Source: Erythrobacter sanguineus
GTDB lineage: Bacteria > Pseudomonadota > Alphaproteobacteria > Sphingomonadales > Sphingomonadaceae
Assembly (NCBI GenBank): GCA_945878845.1
Contig: CAMCUB010000002.1
Coordinates: 124,001 to 188,000 of the forward strand
Reading direction: 5' to 3'
Length of the DNA: 64,000 nucleotides
This document shows, piece by piece, positions 8,313 through 16,757 of the stretch. The notes below the pieces were generated by a model, which was not told the origin of the DNA, ran no database searches, and saw only the letters and a list, made by a program, of their open reading frames with translations. How positions within the stretch are numbered: the stretch's first letter is position 1; each line of letters starts with the position of its first letter. Made by a program: the position numbers and the translations under genes.

Positions 8313-9377
8313 TTACAGCGGCGACCAATCGGGTTCGTCGGCCTCGTCCTCGACCTCGACCGTCTTGGTCTCAGTCGAGGTGCGATCGGGCAGGTAGCCG
8401 AGCACCGCGTCGAGCAGTTCGGGGATGCCAGCGCCGGTCGCGCCCGACACCGCGAAGACCTTGTCCGCGCCCGCGTCCAGCAGTTCGCCGCGATAGGCCT
8501 CGACCAGTTCGGCGTCGGCAAGGTCGAGCTTGTTGAGCACCACCAGCCGCGCCTTGTCCTCAAGGCCCGCGCCGTAAGCGGCGAGCTCTTCCTCGACGAT
8601 GCGCATCGCTTCGGCGGGGTCAGCGTCTTCGGTGCCGGTGATGTCGATGAGGTGGATCAGCACCCGGCAGCGCTCGATATGCCCGAGGAAGCGGTCACCG
8701 ATCCCGGCGCCCTCGGCCGCGCCCTCGATCAGCCCGGGAATGTCGGCGAGCACGAATTCGCGGCCCTTGTGGCGCACGACCCCGAGCTTGGGCACGAGCG
8801 TCGTGAAGGCATAGTCCCCCACCTTGGCCTGCGCGTTGGAGACCGCATTGATGAAGGTCGATTTGCCCGCATTGGGCATGCCGACCAGGCCGACATCGGC
8901 GAGCAGCTTCAATCGCAGCCACACCCAAGCCTCTTGGCCCGGAATGCCATCCTGGTGCTGACGCGGGGCGCGGTTGGTCGAGGTCTTGTAGGAGGCATTG
9001 CCGCGCCCGCCCATCCCGCCTTCGAGGAACACGATCTGCTGACCGACCTCGGTGAAGTCGGCGAGCACTTCCTCCTTGTCCTCGGACAGGATCTGCGTGC
9101 CGACCGGCACCTTGATGACCAGCGGCTTGGCCGAAGCGCCGGTGCGGTCCTTGCCCATCCCGTGCTGCCCGCGCGGGGCCTTGAAGTGCTGCGAATAGCG
9201 GAAGTCGATCAGCGTGTTGAGGCCGGCGACGGCTTCGAACACGATGTCGCCGCCGCGCCCGCCGTTACCGCCGTCGGGGCCGCCATATTCGACGTACATC
9301 TCACGCCGGAACGAGACGGCCCCGGGGCCGCCTCCGCCGGACTTCACATAGATCTTGGCTTGGTCGAGGAAATGCAT
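8313..9377 (-). CDS. obg: Obg/CgtA ribosome-assembly GTPase
   Basis: Essential GTPase acting in 50S subunit maturation and stress signalling. 354 aa. The N-terminal Obg domain shows the glycine-rich repeats (GGGGPGAVSFRRE, GGPDGGNGGRGGD). The G domain from about residue 160 has GMPNAGKSTF (G1), FTTLVP (G2), DIPGLIEGA (G3), NKLD (G4) and SGATGAG (G5). The C-terminus ends in a short acidic tail with no long OCT domain, common in alphaproteobacteria. Located directly upstream of proB; a structured repeat (9435-9529) separates it from the TonB receptor gene. Confidence 0.95.
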   Translation of the reverse strand: MHFLDQAKIYVKSGGGGPGAVSFRREMYVEYGGPDGGNGGRGGDIVFEAVAGLNTLIDFRYSQHFKAPRGQHGMGKDRTGASAKPLVIKVPVGTQILSEDKEEVLADFTEVGQQIVFLEGGMGGRGNASYKTSTNRAPRQHQDGIPGQEAWVWLRLKLLADVGLVGMPNAGKSTFINAVSNAQAKVGDYAFTTLVPKLGVVRHKGREFVLADIPGLIEGAAEGAGIGDRFLGHIERCRVLIHLIDITGTEDADPAEAMRIVEEELAAYGAGLEDKARLVVLNKLDLADAELVEAYRGELLDAGADKVFAVSGATGAGIPELLDAVLGYLPDRTSTETKTVEVEDEADEPDWSPL

Positions 9378-9434
9378 GGCGGCCCCTTAAGCATTTCCTG
9401 CTGCAATTGCGAGGGCTTTGGGCGGCAGTGACCC

Positions 9435-9529
9435 CGGCCCGAAGGGCCGCAAGGCCGAACGGCCGCCCGCAGCGATGCGACCTTCAGGTCGCGTGAGCGA
9501 GGATTTCGCAGCCCGGATGGGCTGCGGAA
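9435..9529. repeat. Multi-hairpin structured repeat, copy 1 (obg / TonB-receptor gap)
   Basis: About 95 nt of ordered hairpins: CGGCCC-gaa-GGGCCG (9435-9449), GGCC-gaac-GGCC (9453-9464), GCGACC-ttca-GGTCGC (9477-9492), and GCAGCCC-ggat-GGGCTGC (9508-9525). Invariant linkers CAAGGCCGAACGGCCGCC and GTGAGCGAGGATTTC join them. It ends 1 nt before the stop codon of the minus-strand TonB receptor gene. A second copy at 58591-58687 has the same linkers but different, still paired, stems. I cannot match it to a named family. Confidence 0.85.
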
Positions 9530-9530
9530 C

Positions 9531-11477
9531 TCAAAAACGCGCTTCCACGCCCACCACCGCCGAGCGGCCCGGCGAGACGAAGCTGAACACCTGCTCGTAT
9601 TCCTCGCCGAGCAGGTTCTCGACGCGGGCGAAGGCGCCGATTTGGTCGGTCAGTTTCACCCGCGCGTTGAAGTTGACGAGGGTGTAATCCTCGAGGCTCA
9701 CCCGCACCGGCACGAAGCTCGGGTCGGTGAAGGCGACGTCGGGCGTCTCGCCATTATAGCGCACGACGAGCGTGGCCGAGGCCCTCTCGCCGGGCGCCTC
9801 CCAGGTCAGCGCCGCGCTGGCGATATGGCGCGGGCGGCGCACTTCCTCGATCCCGTTCTCTTCGGCATCGAGGTAGGAATAGGCCGCATCGAGGCTCCAA
9901 GCGCGGCTCATCCGCGCGGTGATCGCGACTTCGATGCCGCGCTGCTGGCTGGTGGTGGCGCGGTTGGCCGGGGTGGCGATGAAGTTCGGCGGCGGGAAGG
10001 TGGTGAAGATCTCGCCTTCCAGTTCGCTGTCGAAATAGGTGACCGCGAGGCTGGTGGAGCGACCGAACTGCTGGTCGATCCCGACTTCCCAGCCGGTCGA
10101 TTTTTCCGGGCGCAGCGCCGCGTTGCCGATGAAGCGCCCGTCGACGAAGCCGTAGAGCTCGAAGAAGCCGGGGTTCTTGACCCCGCTCCCGCCCGCCGCG
10201 CGCAGCCGCGTGCTTTCGGTGATGCGATAGCCCGCGCCGACCCGGAAGGTGGTCGCGTCCTGGAACAGGTCATTGATGTCGTGGCGGATCGCAGCGGAAA
10301 GGTCGAAGTTCTCACCCCCGTAGCGATATTCGCCGACCAGCCCGAACTGCTCGATCTCGCGCCGGGTGGTGAACCCTCCGCTGCCGGCAAAGGCGTTGCG
10401 GAAACCTTCGACCTCGTAGTCGGCGGCGAAGGTCACGCGGTGCTCGCGCGTGATCTCGAAGGCGCTGACATAGGAGGCCTTGATGCGGTCGCCCTCGCTT
10501 GCCGAAGTCAGGCCGAAGGGACTGTCGGTCTCGCGGTCGACCTGCGCAATCTGGGCGGACAGATCATGGCTCCAGCGGCCCTCAAGCGTGTCGAGCCGCG
10601 CCCCGAGGAGGGCATAGATCGCCTCGTTGGTGAAGGTTACGCCGGGGCTGTCGATGATGAAGCCGAAGGTGGGGCTGGCGATGTCGAAGTCGCTGTCGTT
10701 GGTCTGGCCCTCGGTCCGGATGAAGCGGGCGGCGGCGCGCAATGCGAAGTCCTCGGTCACTTCGACGCTGCCCTTGCCCGCCAGCGTGTAACTGTCGCGC
10801 CCGATGTCGCGGGTACCGCCTCTCGCGTTGGGCTGGCCATCGGTGCTGACGACGACGGCGGAGAGCGCCGCGTCCCAGCCGATGCCGTGGGCGCCATAAC
10901 GCGCCGCGCCGTTTAAGGTGCCTTGCGTGCCGCCTTCGAGCCTTGCGGCAAAGCCCGGAAGGCTGTCGCCCGACGCGCTCTGATAGGCGACCACGCCGCC
11001 GATCGCATCCGAGCCATAGAGCGCCGATTGCGCACCCCGCAGCACCTCGAGCCGCGCGCCGGGCTCGGCTTGCAGCGTGCCGATGTCGAACTCGCCGGCG
11101 AAGGGATCGGAGACCTCGATCCCGTCGACCAGCACGAGAACGTGATTGGCCTCGCTGCCGCGCAAGCGGATCTGGGTCTGGCCCGCAACCCCCGCGACCG
11201 CGACGCCCGGCACATCGCGCAGCACGTCGGCGATGTTGCGGGTCTGGCGCCTGTCGAGATCATCGGCGGTGATGACCGAGACCGAGCCCGGATAGCGCGC
11301 GGGCAGATCGGTCCAGGCGCGGCTGGTGGTGACGATGATGTCGTCACGCGCGGCGATGGTGTAGACCTCGGGCTGTTCGGTTTCATCGCCCTCAGCGCCT
11401 GCGTCCTGCGCCCAAGCGGGCACAGCCCAGACCAGCGCCGCCACCGCAGCGCTTCCCAAAAATGCAAAATTCTTCAC
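9531..11477 (-). CDS. btuB: TonB-dependent vitamin B12 receptor, BtuB-like
   Basis: A 648-aa outer-membrane receptor. Seen: a signal peptide (FLGSAAVAALVWAVPAWAQ), a TonB-box-like IIVTTSR near residue 47, a plug domain (SVSVITADDLDRRQTRNIADVL; LVLVDGIEVSDPF; GAQSALYGSDAIGGVVAY), then a 22-strand-type barrel ending in the terminal aromatic GVEARF. Cobalamin as substrate is inferred from the short BtuB-like length and the cobalamin riboswitch in its leader (11606-11790). The stop is overlapped closely by structured repeat copy 1. Predicted regulation: repression when adenosylcobalamin binds the leader. Confidence 0.9.
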   Translation of the reverse strand: MKNFAFLGSAAVAALVWAVPAWAQDAGAEGDETEQPEVYTIAARDDIIVTTSRAWTDLPARYPGSVSVITADDLDRRQTRNIADVLRDVPGVAVAGVAGQTQIRLRGSEANHVLVLVDGIEVSDPFAGEFDIGTLQAEPGARLEVLRGAQSALYGSDAIGGVVAYQSASGDSLPGFAARLEGGTQGTLNGAARYGAHGIGWDAALSAVVVSTDGQPNARGGTRDIGRDSYTLAGKGSVEVTEDFALRAAARFIRTEGQTNDSDFDIASPTFGFIIDSPGVTFTNEAIYALLGARLDTLEGRWSHDLSAQIAQVDRETDSPFGLTSASEGDRIKASYVSAFEITREHRVTFAADYEVEGFRNAFAGSGGFTTRREIEQFGLVGEYRYGGENFDLSAAIRHDINDLFQDATTFRVGAGYRITESTRLRAAGGSGVKNPGFFELYGFVDGRFIGNAALRPEKSTGWEVGIDQQFGRSTSLAVTYFDSELEGEIFTTFPPPNFIATPANRATTSQQRGIEVAITARMSRAWSLDAAYSYLDAEENGIEEVRRPRHIASAALTWEAPGERASATLVVRYNGETPDVAFTDPSFVPVRVSLEDYTLVNFNARVKLTDQIGAFARVENLLGEEYEQVFSFVSPGRSAVVGVEARF

Positions 11478-11605
11478 GGATTCCTCCCGTCATCAGCAAC
11501 ATGAAGGCCGCGAGGGGATCCCATCCCTCACAGCCCGGTGATGTCGCTCACAACAGAAGTGTTTTTCCGCGCCTGGCCAATCCCTGAGCCAAGCAAAGAG
11601 CGACA

Positions 11606-11790
11606 CGCCCCGGTCGGTCTCCTGGCTCACGGATCAGCATATCCGGTGCTCGCCTTCCCGGAAGCGTCGCTGCTTCCAGTGGCTGCCCCTTTCGGGGCGC
11701 GCACCGCATACTCACCGCTTACAGTTGCAGGGACAGCTGCGGCATCGAACCGCATTCCCGTTACCTTGGCGCGGGCGGAGGGATAGCGTC
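11606..11790 (-). promoter_or_regulatory. Cobalamin riboswitch upstream of the TonB receptor
   Basis: Read on the minus strand, the region starts with a GGTAACGGGAATGCGGT-like P2/P3 entry. It continues through the CCTGCAACTGTAAGCGG core and the B12-box GCCACTGG (complement near 11676-11684), and ends with GTGAGCCAGGAGACC. These are the conserved blocks of the AdoCbl riboswitch class. It lies 129 nt upstream of the receptor start, the usual placement for transcription or translation control. Confidence 0.95.
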
Positions 11791-11837
11791 AGGCAAAGCT
11801 GACGACAAGGGGTGTAAAGCGAAGGCGCTATCCCGGC

Positions 11838-12761
11838 TTAAGTCTCGCTGCTCGCGATCGCCGCCCGGTAGCGCGACGGCGACATGTCGGTCTGGCGGGA
11901 AAAGGCGGTGCTGAAATGCGCCTTATTCAGGAACCCGCACGCGGCGGCGATGTCGACTATGCTCCGCTCGGTTCCGGCGAGCAGGATCTGGGAGCGGGCG
12001 ATGCGCCAGTAGATGAGATGCTGGCAAGGCGATTTGCCCGTGGCATGCTTGAACACCCTGCCGAAGTGATAGGGAGACAGTTCGGCCACGGCCGCCATGT
12101 CCGCAAGGCCGATCGGATTTGCGAGGTTCTCGTCGACGAAATCGAGCACACGCTTCAGCCGGCTCGGGGCGATCGCCAGCCGCTTCCCGCGCTCGGCGGC
12201 TTCCTGCGTGCTGAAAGACGCCAGATAGCCAGCCAGCGCCCGGCACAGTGTCTCGATGTGACCGGGCTGTTCGACATTGGCGGTGGTGATCTCGTGCTCG
12301 ATCATCTCGAAGATGCTGCACATCTGTTCGTCGTCGGTCATCACGATCGGCGTGAGCGACGCGCCCGTGCCTTCGGGCATCATGTTGGTCAGCCGGCCCG
12401 GCGGAAACAACAGCAGCGACGCGATGTTGGCTTCCATCTTGAAGTGCACCTTGCCGCTGCTACCGGCCGGAATGCACGACAGGCGATTGCCGCAATAGGG
12501 TTCGATGACGTAGCGCACGTCGTTCAAGTCGAGGTTGAAGGTGTGATTGCTGCCGCGGGTCAGCATGATCCCGTCATAGCCGAACCCGGTTATCGCGCCG
12601 TCGGTCCATCCGCCATCGCCCGTTCCGAAATAGCGGGCGAGGATGATGCAGGTTCGCGCGTCATAGATGACGCTGCGCTGGGTCGGCCTGGAAATGTCGA
12701 GCCGGTCGACCTGCTCGGCCCGGCCGTGCGGTGGCACCGACTTTTCGGGCAGCGTCGACAC
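11838..12761 (-). CDS. AraC-family transcriptional regulator
   Basis: A 307-aa regulator with a C-terminal AraC/XylS double helix-turn-helix from about residue 205 (LKRVLDFVDENLANPIGLADMAAVAELSPYHFGRVFKHATGKSP ... IVDIAAACGFLNKAHFSTAFSRQTDMSPSRYR). The N-terminal ~190 residues are a cupin-like sensor region of the kind in AraC_binding/ARID-type regulators; the ligand is unknown. It sits on the same strand just upstream of the cobalamin riboswitch, but nothing ties it to B12. The only M near the start gives full family length, so the start looks sound. Confidence 0.9.
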   Translation of the reverse strand: MSTLPEKSVPPHGRAEQVDRLDISRPTQRSVIYDARTCIILARYFGTGDGGWTDGAITGFGYDGIMLTRGSNHTFNLDLNDVRYVIEPYCGNRLSCIPAGSSGKVHFKMEANIASLLLFPPGRLTNMMPEGTGASLTPIVMTDDEQMCSIFEMIEHEITTANVEQPGHIETLCRALAGYLASFSTQEAAERGKRLAIAPSRLKRVLDFVDENLANPIGLADMAAVAELSPYHFGRVFKHATGKSPCQHLIYWRIARSQILLAGTERSIVDIAAACGFLNKAHFSTAFSRQTDMSPSRYRAAIASSET

Positions 12762-13063
12762 CTTCCTGTTTCACCTTCCCTGCGGAAATCCCCCAAGGCT
12801 GATTGCACTGCTTCCGCTTTCCCGCCAACGATCCGCCGAGAAAAAAGCAAGATTGCTAAAGCGCGCCCACTTGACCACGGATGCTCCGCAAGCAGGAGGG
12901 CGCTGGATTGTTTCGTGAATTTGCCGCTGCCGCGCCGCGGAAGTCTTCGGCCGCTGCGGGCATCCCCAAGCGTCTGGAAGGACCCATGCGCCCCTTGGCT
13001 GACAGCGCGTGATTAGGGATGCGGGATCAGGCCCACCCTCAGGCCGGCCCGCGGAACAAAAAC
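12762..13063. other. Intergenic region without a recognisable gene
   Basis: About 300 bp between the AraC gene and tRNA-Ala. Open frames here are short extensions of antisense frames with no plausible protein. It contains an A-rich patch (near 12838-12855) that may be the AraC-gene promoter and GC-rich sequence before the tRNA. No hairpin with a T-run or repeat copy was seen. Confidence 0.5.
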
Positions 13064-13139
<76 letters not shown>

Positions 13140-13251
13140 GTTCCAGTTTTCGCGCGCCCGGACTGCCCCTCGGGCAGCGGGCGAGCGCGCGCATTAGCGA
13201 GAAGAGGCAAGGCTTGCAACGGCGTTTTTGGGCCGCCGAAGCGCTCCCGTC

Positions 13252-14151
13252 CTACTTGCCGCCGGTGCCTTCGGGCTTGGAGCCGATCGGCTGCACCACC
13301 GGCTGCGAGGTGACGCCTTCGGTCACCGGGATGACCGGCACGGGCAGGCCGGTTACGGGATCGATCACGCTCTGCGCGGCGCCCGGGCCGGGCTCGGGTG
13401 CGAGGCCGGCGCGGTGCTGCTGCACGGCCACCCAGCCGGGCTGCGAGGCGCCGTAGAGCGTCCCCCACTTCGCGTCCCACTCGGCCGAGGCGCGCTGATA
13501 GGCCTCGAAATCGTTGAAGAACTGCTCGAACGGCGTCATCAGCCCGTCGAAATTGGCCTGCGCGAAGGCGAGCGGATCGGTCGGCGGGGTGATCAAGGCA
13601 CGGTTCGCCATGTCGAGCGCGGCGCGGCAGAAGCCGGCGCGGGCGGCGGGCTCGGCAAAGAAGTTGTAGACCTGCGTGGTGTAGCCATCGCGCGCGATGA
13701 ACGCGTCACGCTTGACCTTGAAGCGGCTGGTATAGCTCTTCTCGATCCGGTCGTTGACCGCCTTCAGGCCCCGCACGTTCTTCGTGAGGAAGGCGCGGTA
13801 GCCTTCGAGGATCGGCTCGTATTCGGGCGCGAGGCAGTTCAATGCGGCGACGTTCCAGGCCGAGCGAAGGTTCCAGACCAGCTGGTCGTTCGAGAGGTTG
13901 GAATTGACCGTGATGCGCCGCCCGTCAGGGCCCTTGGCAGGCATGGTCATCACGTAATGCGCGCCGCCCGGCGGGAGCGGGCGATAGGGCACGGCCTCGA
14001 CCACCTGCTGCGGCGGGGGCGGCGGGGGAGGCGGCGGCGGGGGCGGCGGCGGCGCGGGCGTGGCGCAGGCGCCGAGGATCGCGGCGCCGACCGCCAGCGT
14101 GGTGATCGCAAGGCCGAAGGAGGTGCGCGTGGTGGTGGCGGCGGCGCTCAT
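13252..14151 (-). CDS. Polyproline-containing putative lipoprotein
   Basis: A 299-aa product starting at the ATG at 14151; the longer frame to 14202 adds a charged leader that would spoil the signal peptide. Seen: hydrophobic signal (FGLAITTLAVGAAI) and lipobox LGAC with Cys29, then a run of 14 prolines at residues 34-47 (14011-14052), then a ~200-residue mostly helical domain with two scattered cysteines. The C-terminal tail is Pro/Val-rich. I do not recognise the family; orthologues appear to be sphingomonad-type hypothetical proteins (inference). The proline run should make translation EF-P dependent. Confidence 0.82.
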   Translation of the reverse strand: MSAAATTTRTSFGLAITTLAVGAAILGACATPAPPPPPPPPPPPPPPQQVVEAVPYRPLPPGGAHYVMTMPAKGPDGRRITVNSNLSNDQLVWNLRSAWNVAALNCLAPEYEPILEGYRAFLTKNVRGLKAVNDRIEKSYTSRFKVKRDAFIARDGYTTQVYNFFAEPAARAGFCRAALDMANRALITPPTDPLAFAQANFDGLMTPFEQFFNDFEAYQRASAEWDAKWGTLYGASQPGWVAVQQHRAGLAPEPGPGAAQSVIDPVTGLPVPVIPVTEGVTSQPVVQPIGSKPEGTGGK

Positions 14152-14268
14152 CAGGTGTCTCTCTCTCGTGCTGCGGTCTGAAGCTGCCGCGCGGCGCGCC
14201 ACGATGGAGCGGGGCGGCTTGCTCCAGGCTGAAGGCCTCCGCGATAGCCTCCCCGGCTAACAAAGCAA

Positions 14269-14300
14269 ATGCCCGGGACCTATGGAAAGGCCCCGGGCAT
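14269..14300 (-). terminator. Hairpin terminator downstream of the Bax-inhibitor-like gene
   Basis: Nine-bp perfect stem ATGCCCGGG / CCCGGGCAT (14269-14277, 14292-14300), followed on the minus strand by a weak T-rich stretch TTTGCTTTGTT. It lies about 60 bp past the stop of the Bax-inhibitor-1 gene and before the lipoprotein gene. Confidence 0.55.
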
Positions 14301-14360
14301 CCGACATTTCAACATCTGTGCGGCAGGTGGAAGCCCGCCGGGGCTGCTTACTCGCGCCAA

Positions 14361-15140
14361 TTACTCACGGTTCCCGAGCAGACGCAGCAGGTAGATGAAC
14401 AGGTTGATGAAATCGAGGTAGAGCGACAGCGCCCCGTAGATCACCGCACGCCCGGCCATCTCGGTTCCGCGCACATACTGGTACTCGTTCTTCAGGCGCT
14501 GCGTGTCATAGGCGGTGAGGCCCGCGAAGATCAGCACGCCCACCGCGCTGATGACGAAGGTCATCGCGCCCGAGGGGAAGAACATGTTGATGAGGCTCGC
14601 CACGATCAGGCCGATCACGCCCATCAGCAGGAAGCTGCCCCAGCCCGAGATGTCCTTCTTGGTGGTGTAGCCCCACAGCGACAGACCCGCGAACGAAGCG
14701 GCCGCAGCGAAGAAGGCGGTCGCGATCGAGCCGTCGGTATAGCTGGTGAACAGCGTCGAGAACGACAGGCCGAAGGCCACCGCAAACGCCCAGAAGGCGA
14801 CCTGCAGCGTGCCCGCGCTCGCGCGCGCGGCGCCGAACCACCAGAACAGCATGATCGCCAGCGGCGAGAGCATGATAGCGAAGCCCAGCAGGTTCGGCTC
14901 GATGCCGGTGCCCATCGGGGTCACGACCGTGTTGAACGCCATGCCGAACAGCGGCGAATTGGCGAACAGCAGCGCGACGATCGCGGTCAGCAGCACGCCC
15001 GAGGTCATGTAGTTGTAGATCGAGAGCATGTGCTTGCGCAGACCCTCGTCATAGCTCACGCGGCCCGAGACATCGCCTTCGGCGCGCGGCACGGAGTCGA
15101 GGCGCTGCGCATTGCGCGAGGGGTCATTCCAGTCAGCCAT
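14361..15140 (-). CDS. Bax inhibitor-1 / YccA family membrane protein
   Basis: A 259-aa inner-membrane protein with about seven hydrophobic segments from residue 45 to the C-terminus (e.g. SGVLLTAIVALLFA, AIMLSPLAIMLFWWF, VISAVGVLIFAGLTAYDTQ, LYLDFINLFIYLLRLLG). The conserved AYDTQ and LYLDFINLFIYLLR motifs identify the UPF0005/BI-1 (TMBIM) family; bacterial members are proposed pH-gated calcium-leak channels or FtsH-interacting modulators. The soluble N-terminus of ~35 residues is charged. A single gene, followed by its own hairpin. Confidence 0.93.
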   Translation of the reverse strand: MADWNDPSRNAQRLDSVPRAEGDVSGRVSYDEGLRKHMLSIYNYMTSGVLLTAIVALLFANSPLFGMAFNTVVTPMGTGIEPNLLGFAIMLSPLAIMLFWWFGAARASAGTLQVAFWAFAVAFGLSFSTLFTSYTDGSIATAFFAAAASFAGLSLWGYTTKKDISGWGSFLLMGVIGLIVASLINMFFPSGAMTFVISAVGVLIFAGLTAYDTQRLKNEYQYVRGTEMAGRAVIYGALSLYLDFINLFIYLLRLLGNRE

Positions 15141-15283
15141 TGTGGAACCCTTAGCCTTTCCATCATGGAGCGCGGAAACAGCCCGCGCTCTCCAGTCACG
15201 CGAATATCGGGGTTTCCTCGGCGCTTTTCAAGCGAAACCGGATTGCAAAGCGTGCAATTTGTTCAGCTGAACGCTTGTTAATC

Positions 15284-16075
15284 TTAACCGCCCTTTGACA
15301 GGGCCGCGCCCTTGTCGCGCGTGGCGGCGAGCGTGCGGGCCAGAAGGCGGCGCAGCGCGGCGTCCTCGTCGAGCACGTTGAGCCCCTCGCGGGTCATGCC
15401 GCCGGGGCTGGCGACGCGGTCGGCGAGGGTCGCAGGCGAGGCGTCGGAGGCCGCGGCGAGCGCCGATGCGCCCTCTACGGTGGCAAGCGCCAAGGCGGCG
15501 GCGGTGGGCGCGTCGAGCCCGAGATCGGCAGCCGCGCCCGCGAGCGCGTCAATGAAGCGGTAAACGAAGCCCGGCCCCGATCCGGCAAGCGCGGTGACGA
15601 GATCGAACTGCGCCTCGTCCGCAAGCCACACCGCGCTGCCGAGGGAATCGAACAGTTCAAAGGTGGCGGCGCGGGTGTCAGTGTCCAGCCCGCGCTCGGC
15701 GAGGATCACAGGCGACTTGTTGATGCGAGCGGCAAGGTTGGGCATCACCCGGATGTGCGCAGCGCCTTGCGGGAAGGCCGCGGCCAGCTGTTCGAGCATG
15801 ATCCCGGCAAGCAGCGAACAGACCGTCCGCCCCTCGGTCAGGCCCTGCAATGCCGGCCCCAGCACGCCGAGCTGCTGCGGCTTGAACCCGAGCAGCACCG
15901 CGTCATGGCTCCCTGGCACCTCCTCGGCACTGCGGTACAGCGCCACGCCTTCAGGAGCTTCGGCCAGGGCGGGGTCGAGCACGCTGAGGCGCGCCGGATC
16001 CTCGCCCGCCGCCAGCCACCCGGCGAGCATCGCCCCGCCCATGTTGCCGCAGCCGATGATGAGGAGGTGGTCCAT
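15284..16075 (-). CDS. proC: Pyrroline-5-carboxylate reductase
   Basis: Last step of proline synthesis: NAD(P)H-dependent reduction of pyrroline-5-carboxylate. 263 aa, the normal length. Seen: Rossmann motif LLIIGCGNMGGAML (residues 4-17), FKPQQL at the end of the second beta-alpha unit, HIRVMPNLAARI, and the C-terminal signature ASPGGMTREGLNVLDE expected for ProC. The upstream YbjN gene ends 12 bp before the start, suggesting cotranscription. proB lies 7 kb away; proA is not in the window. Confidence 0.94.
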   Translation of the reverse strand: MDHLLIIGCGNMGGAMLAGWLAAGEDPARLSVLDPALAEAPEGVALYRSAEEVPGSHDAVLLGFKPQQLGVLGPALQGLTEGRTVCSLLAGIMLEQLAAAFPQGAAHIRVMPNLAARINKSPVILAERGLDTDTRAATFELFDSLGSAVWLADEAQFDLVTALAGSGPGFVYRFIDALAGAAADLGLDAPTAAALALATVEGASALAAASDASPATLADRVASPGGMTREGLNVLDEDAALRRLLARTLAATRDKGAALSKGG

Positions 16076-16087
16076 CGGAGCGCTGGC

Positions 16088-16579
16088 CTAAGCCTCGCCC
16101 GCCGCGTCGACCATCGCCGCATCCAATGCCGCGCGCGGGCTCTTGCCGCCCCACAGCACGAACTGGAAGGCGGGGTAGAAGCGGTCGCATTCGTCGATCG
16201 CGCTCTCGACCAGCGCCTGCGCCATGTCGAGGCTGAGGCGGCCATGGTCGCCCAGCAGCGCCCCGTGGCGGTAGAGCAGCACGTCGCCGTTCGACCAGAT
16301 GTCGAAATGGCCGAGCCACACCTGCTCGTTGACCAGGCTCAGCAGCTCATAGGCCGCGGCGCGCTTGTCGTCGGTGACGCGGATGTCGGGGAGGCACAGG
16401 AACTGCAGCACGCTGTCCTCGGCCCGCCAGATCGCGCGCAGCTGGTAATTGGCCCAGCTGCCCTGCACCTCGCCGGTCATCTCGTCCTCCGAGACCAGCT
16501 CGCACGGCCAGCCGCGCGCGGCGAACAGGCTGGCGAGCATGTCGACGGGGGCGGCATCGTCCTCGGCGGAATAGTCCAT
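16088..16579 (-). CDS. YbjN domain-containing protein
   Basis: A 163-aa soluble acidic protein of the YbjN family (sensory-transduction-regulator-like fold related to type III chaperones). The segment MLASLFAARGWPCELVSEDEMTGEVQGSW and the downstream VNEQVWLGHFDIWSNGDVLLYRH are family-typical. The start was set at 16579 (MDYSAEDD), with a GAGAG ribosome-binding site ahead of it; 16594 is an alternative. Frames reaching 16789 are low-complexity and unlikely. Function is unknown; linkage to proC in sphingomonads is positional. Confidence 0.86.
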   Translation of the reverse strand: MDYSAEDDAAPVDMLASLFAARGWPCELVSEDEMTGEVQGSWANYQLRAIWRAEDSVLQFLCLPDIRVTDDKRAAAYELLSLVNEQVWLGHFDIWSNGDVLLYRHGALLGDHGRLSLDMAQALVESAIDECDRFYPAFQFVLWGGKSPRAALDAAMVDAAGEA

Positions 16580-16757
16580 GTCAGCGGCTCTCATGGGCGG
16601 TTGCCAAAGCGGTTCAAGGGCGCGGGGTGGAGGGGTTGTTTCACCATCGCGTGGAGGGATGGACGCTTGAGGGCCCGATTGGCAATCGCGCGTTGCCGGG
16701 CGGCTGGGGAGAACCGGACAAGCTTGTGCAAAGCCTGTGCACAGAAACGTTGGCAGG

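Noticed and set aside
8306-8563. Upstream extension of proB to 8563
   Set aside because: Adds 86 codons antisense to obg; ProB begins at MLTRLSDIT with a normal kinase start.
11538-11786. Plus-strand ORF of 82 codons across the riboswitch
   Set aside because: Coincides with the antisense of the cobalamin riboswitch; no homology pattern.
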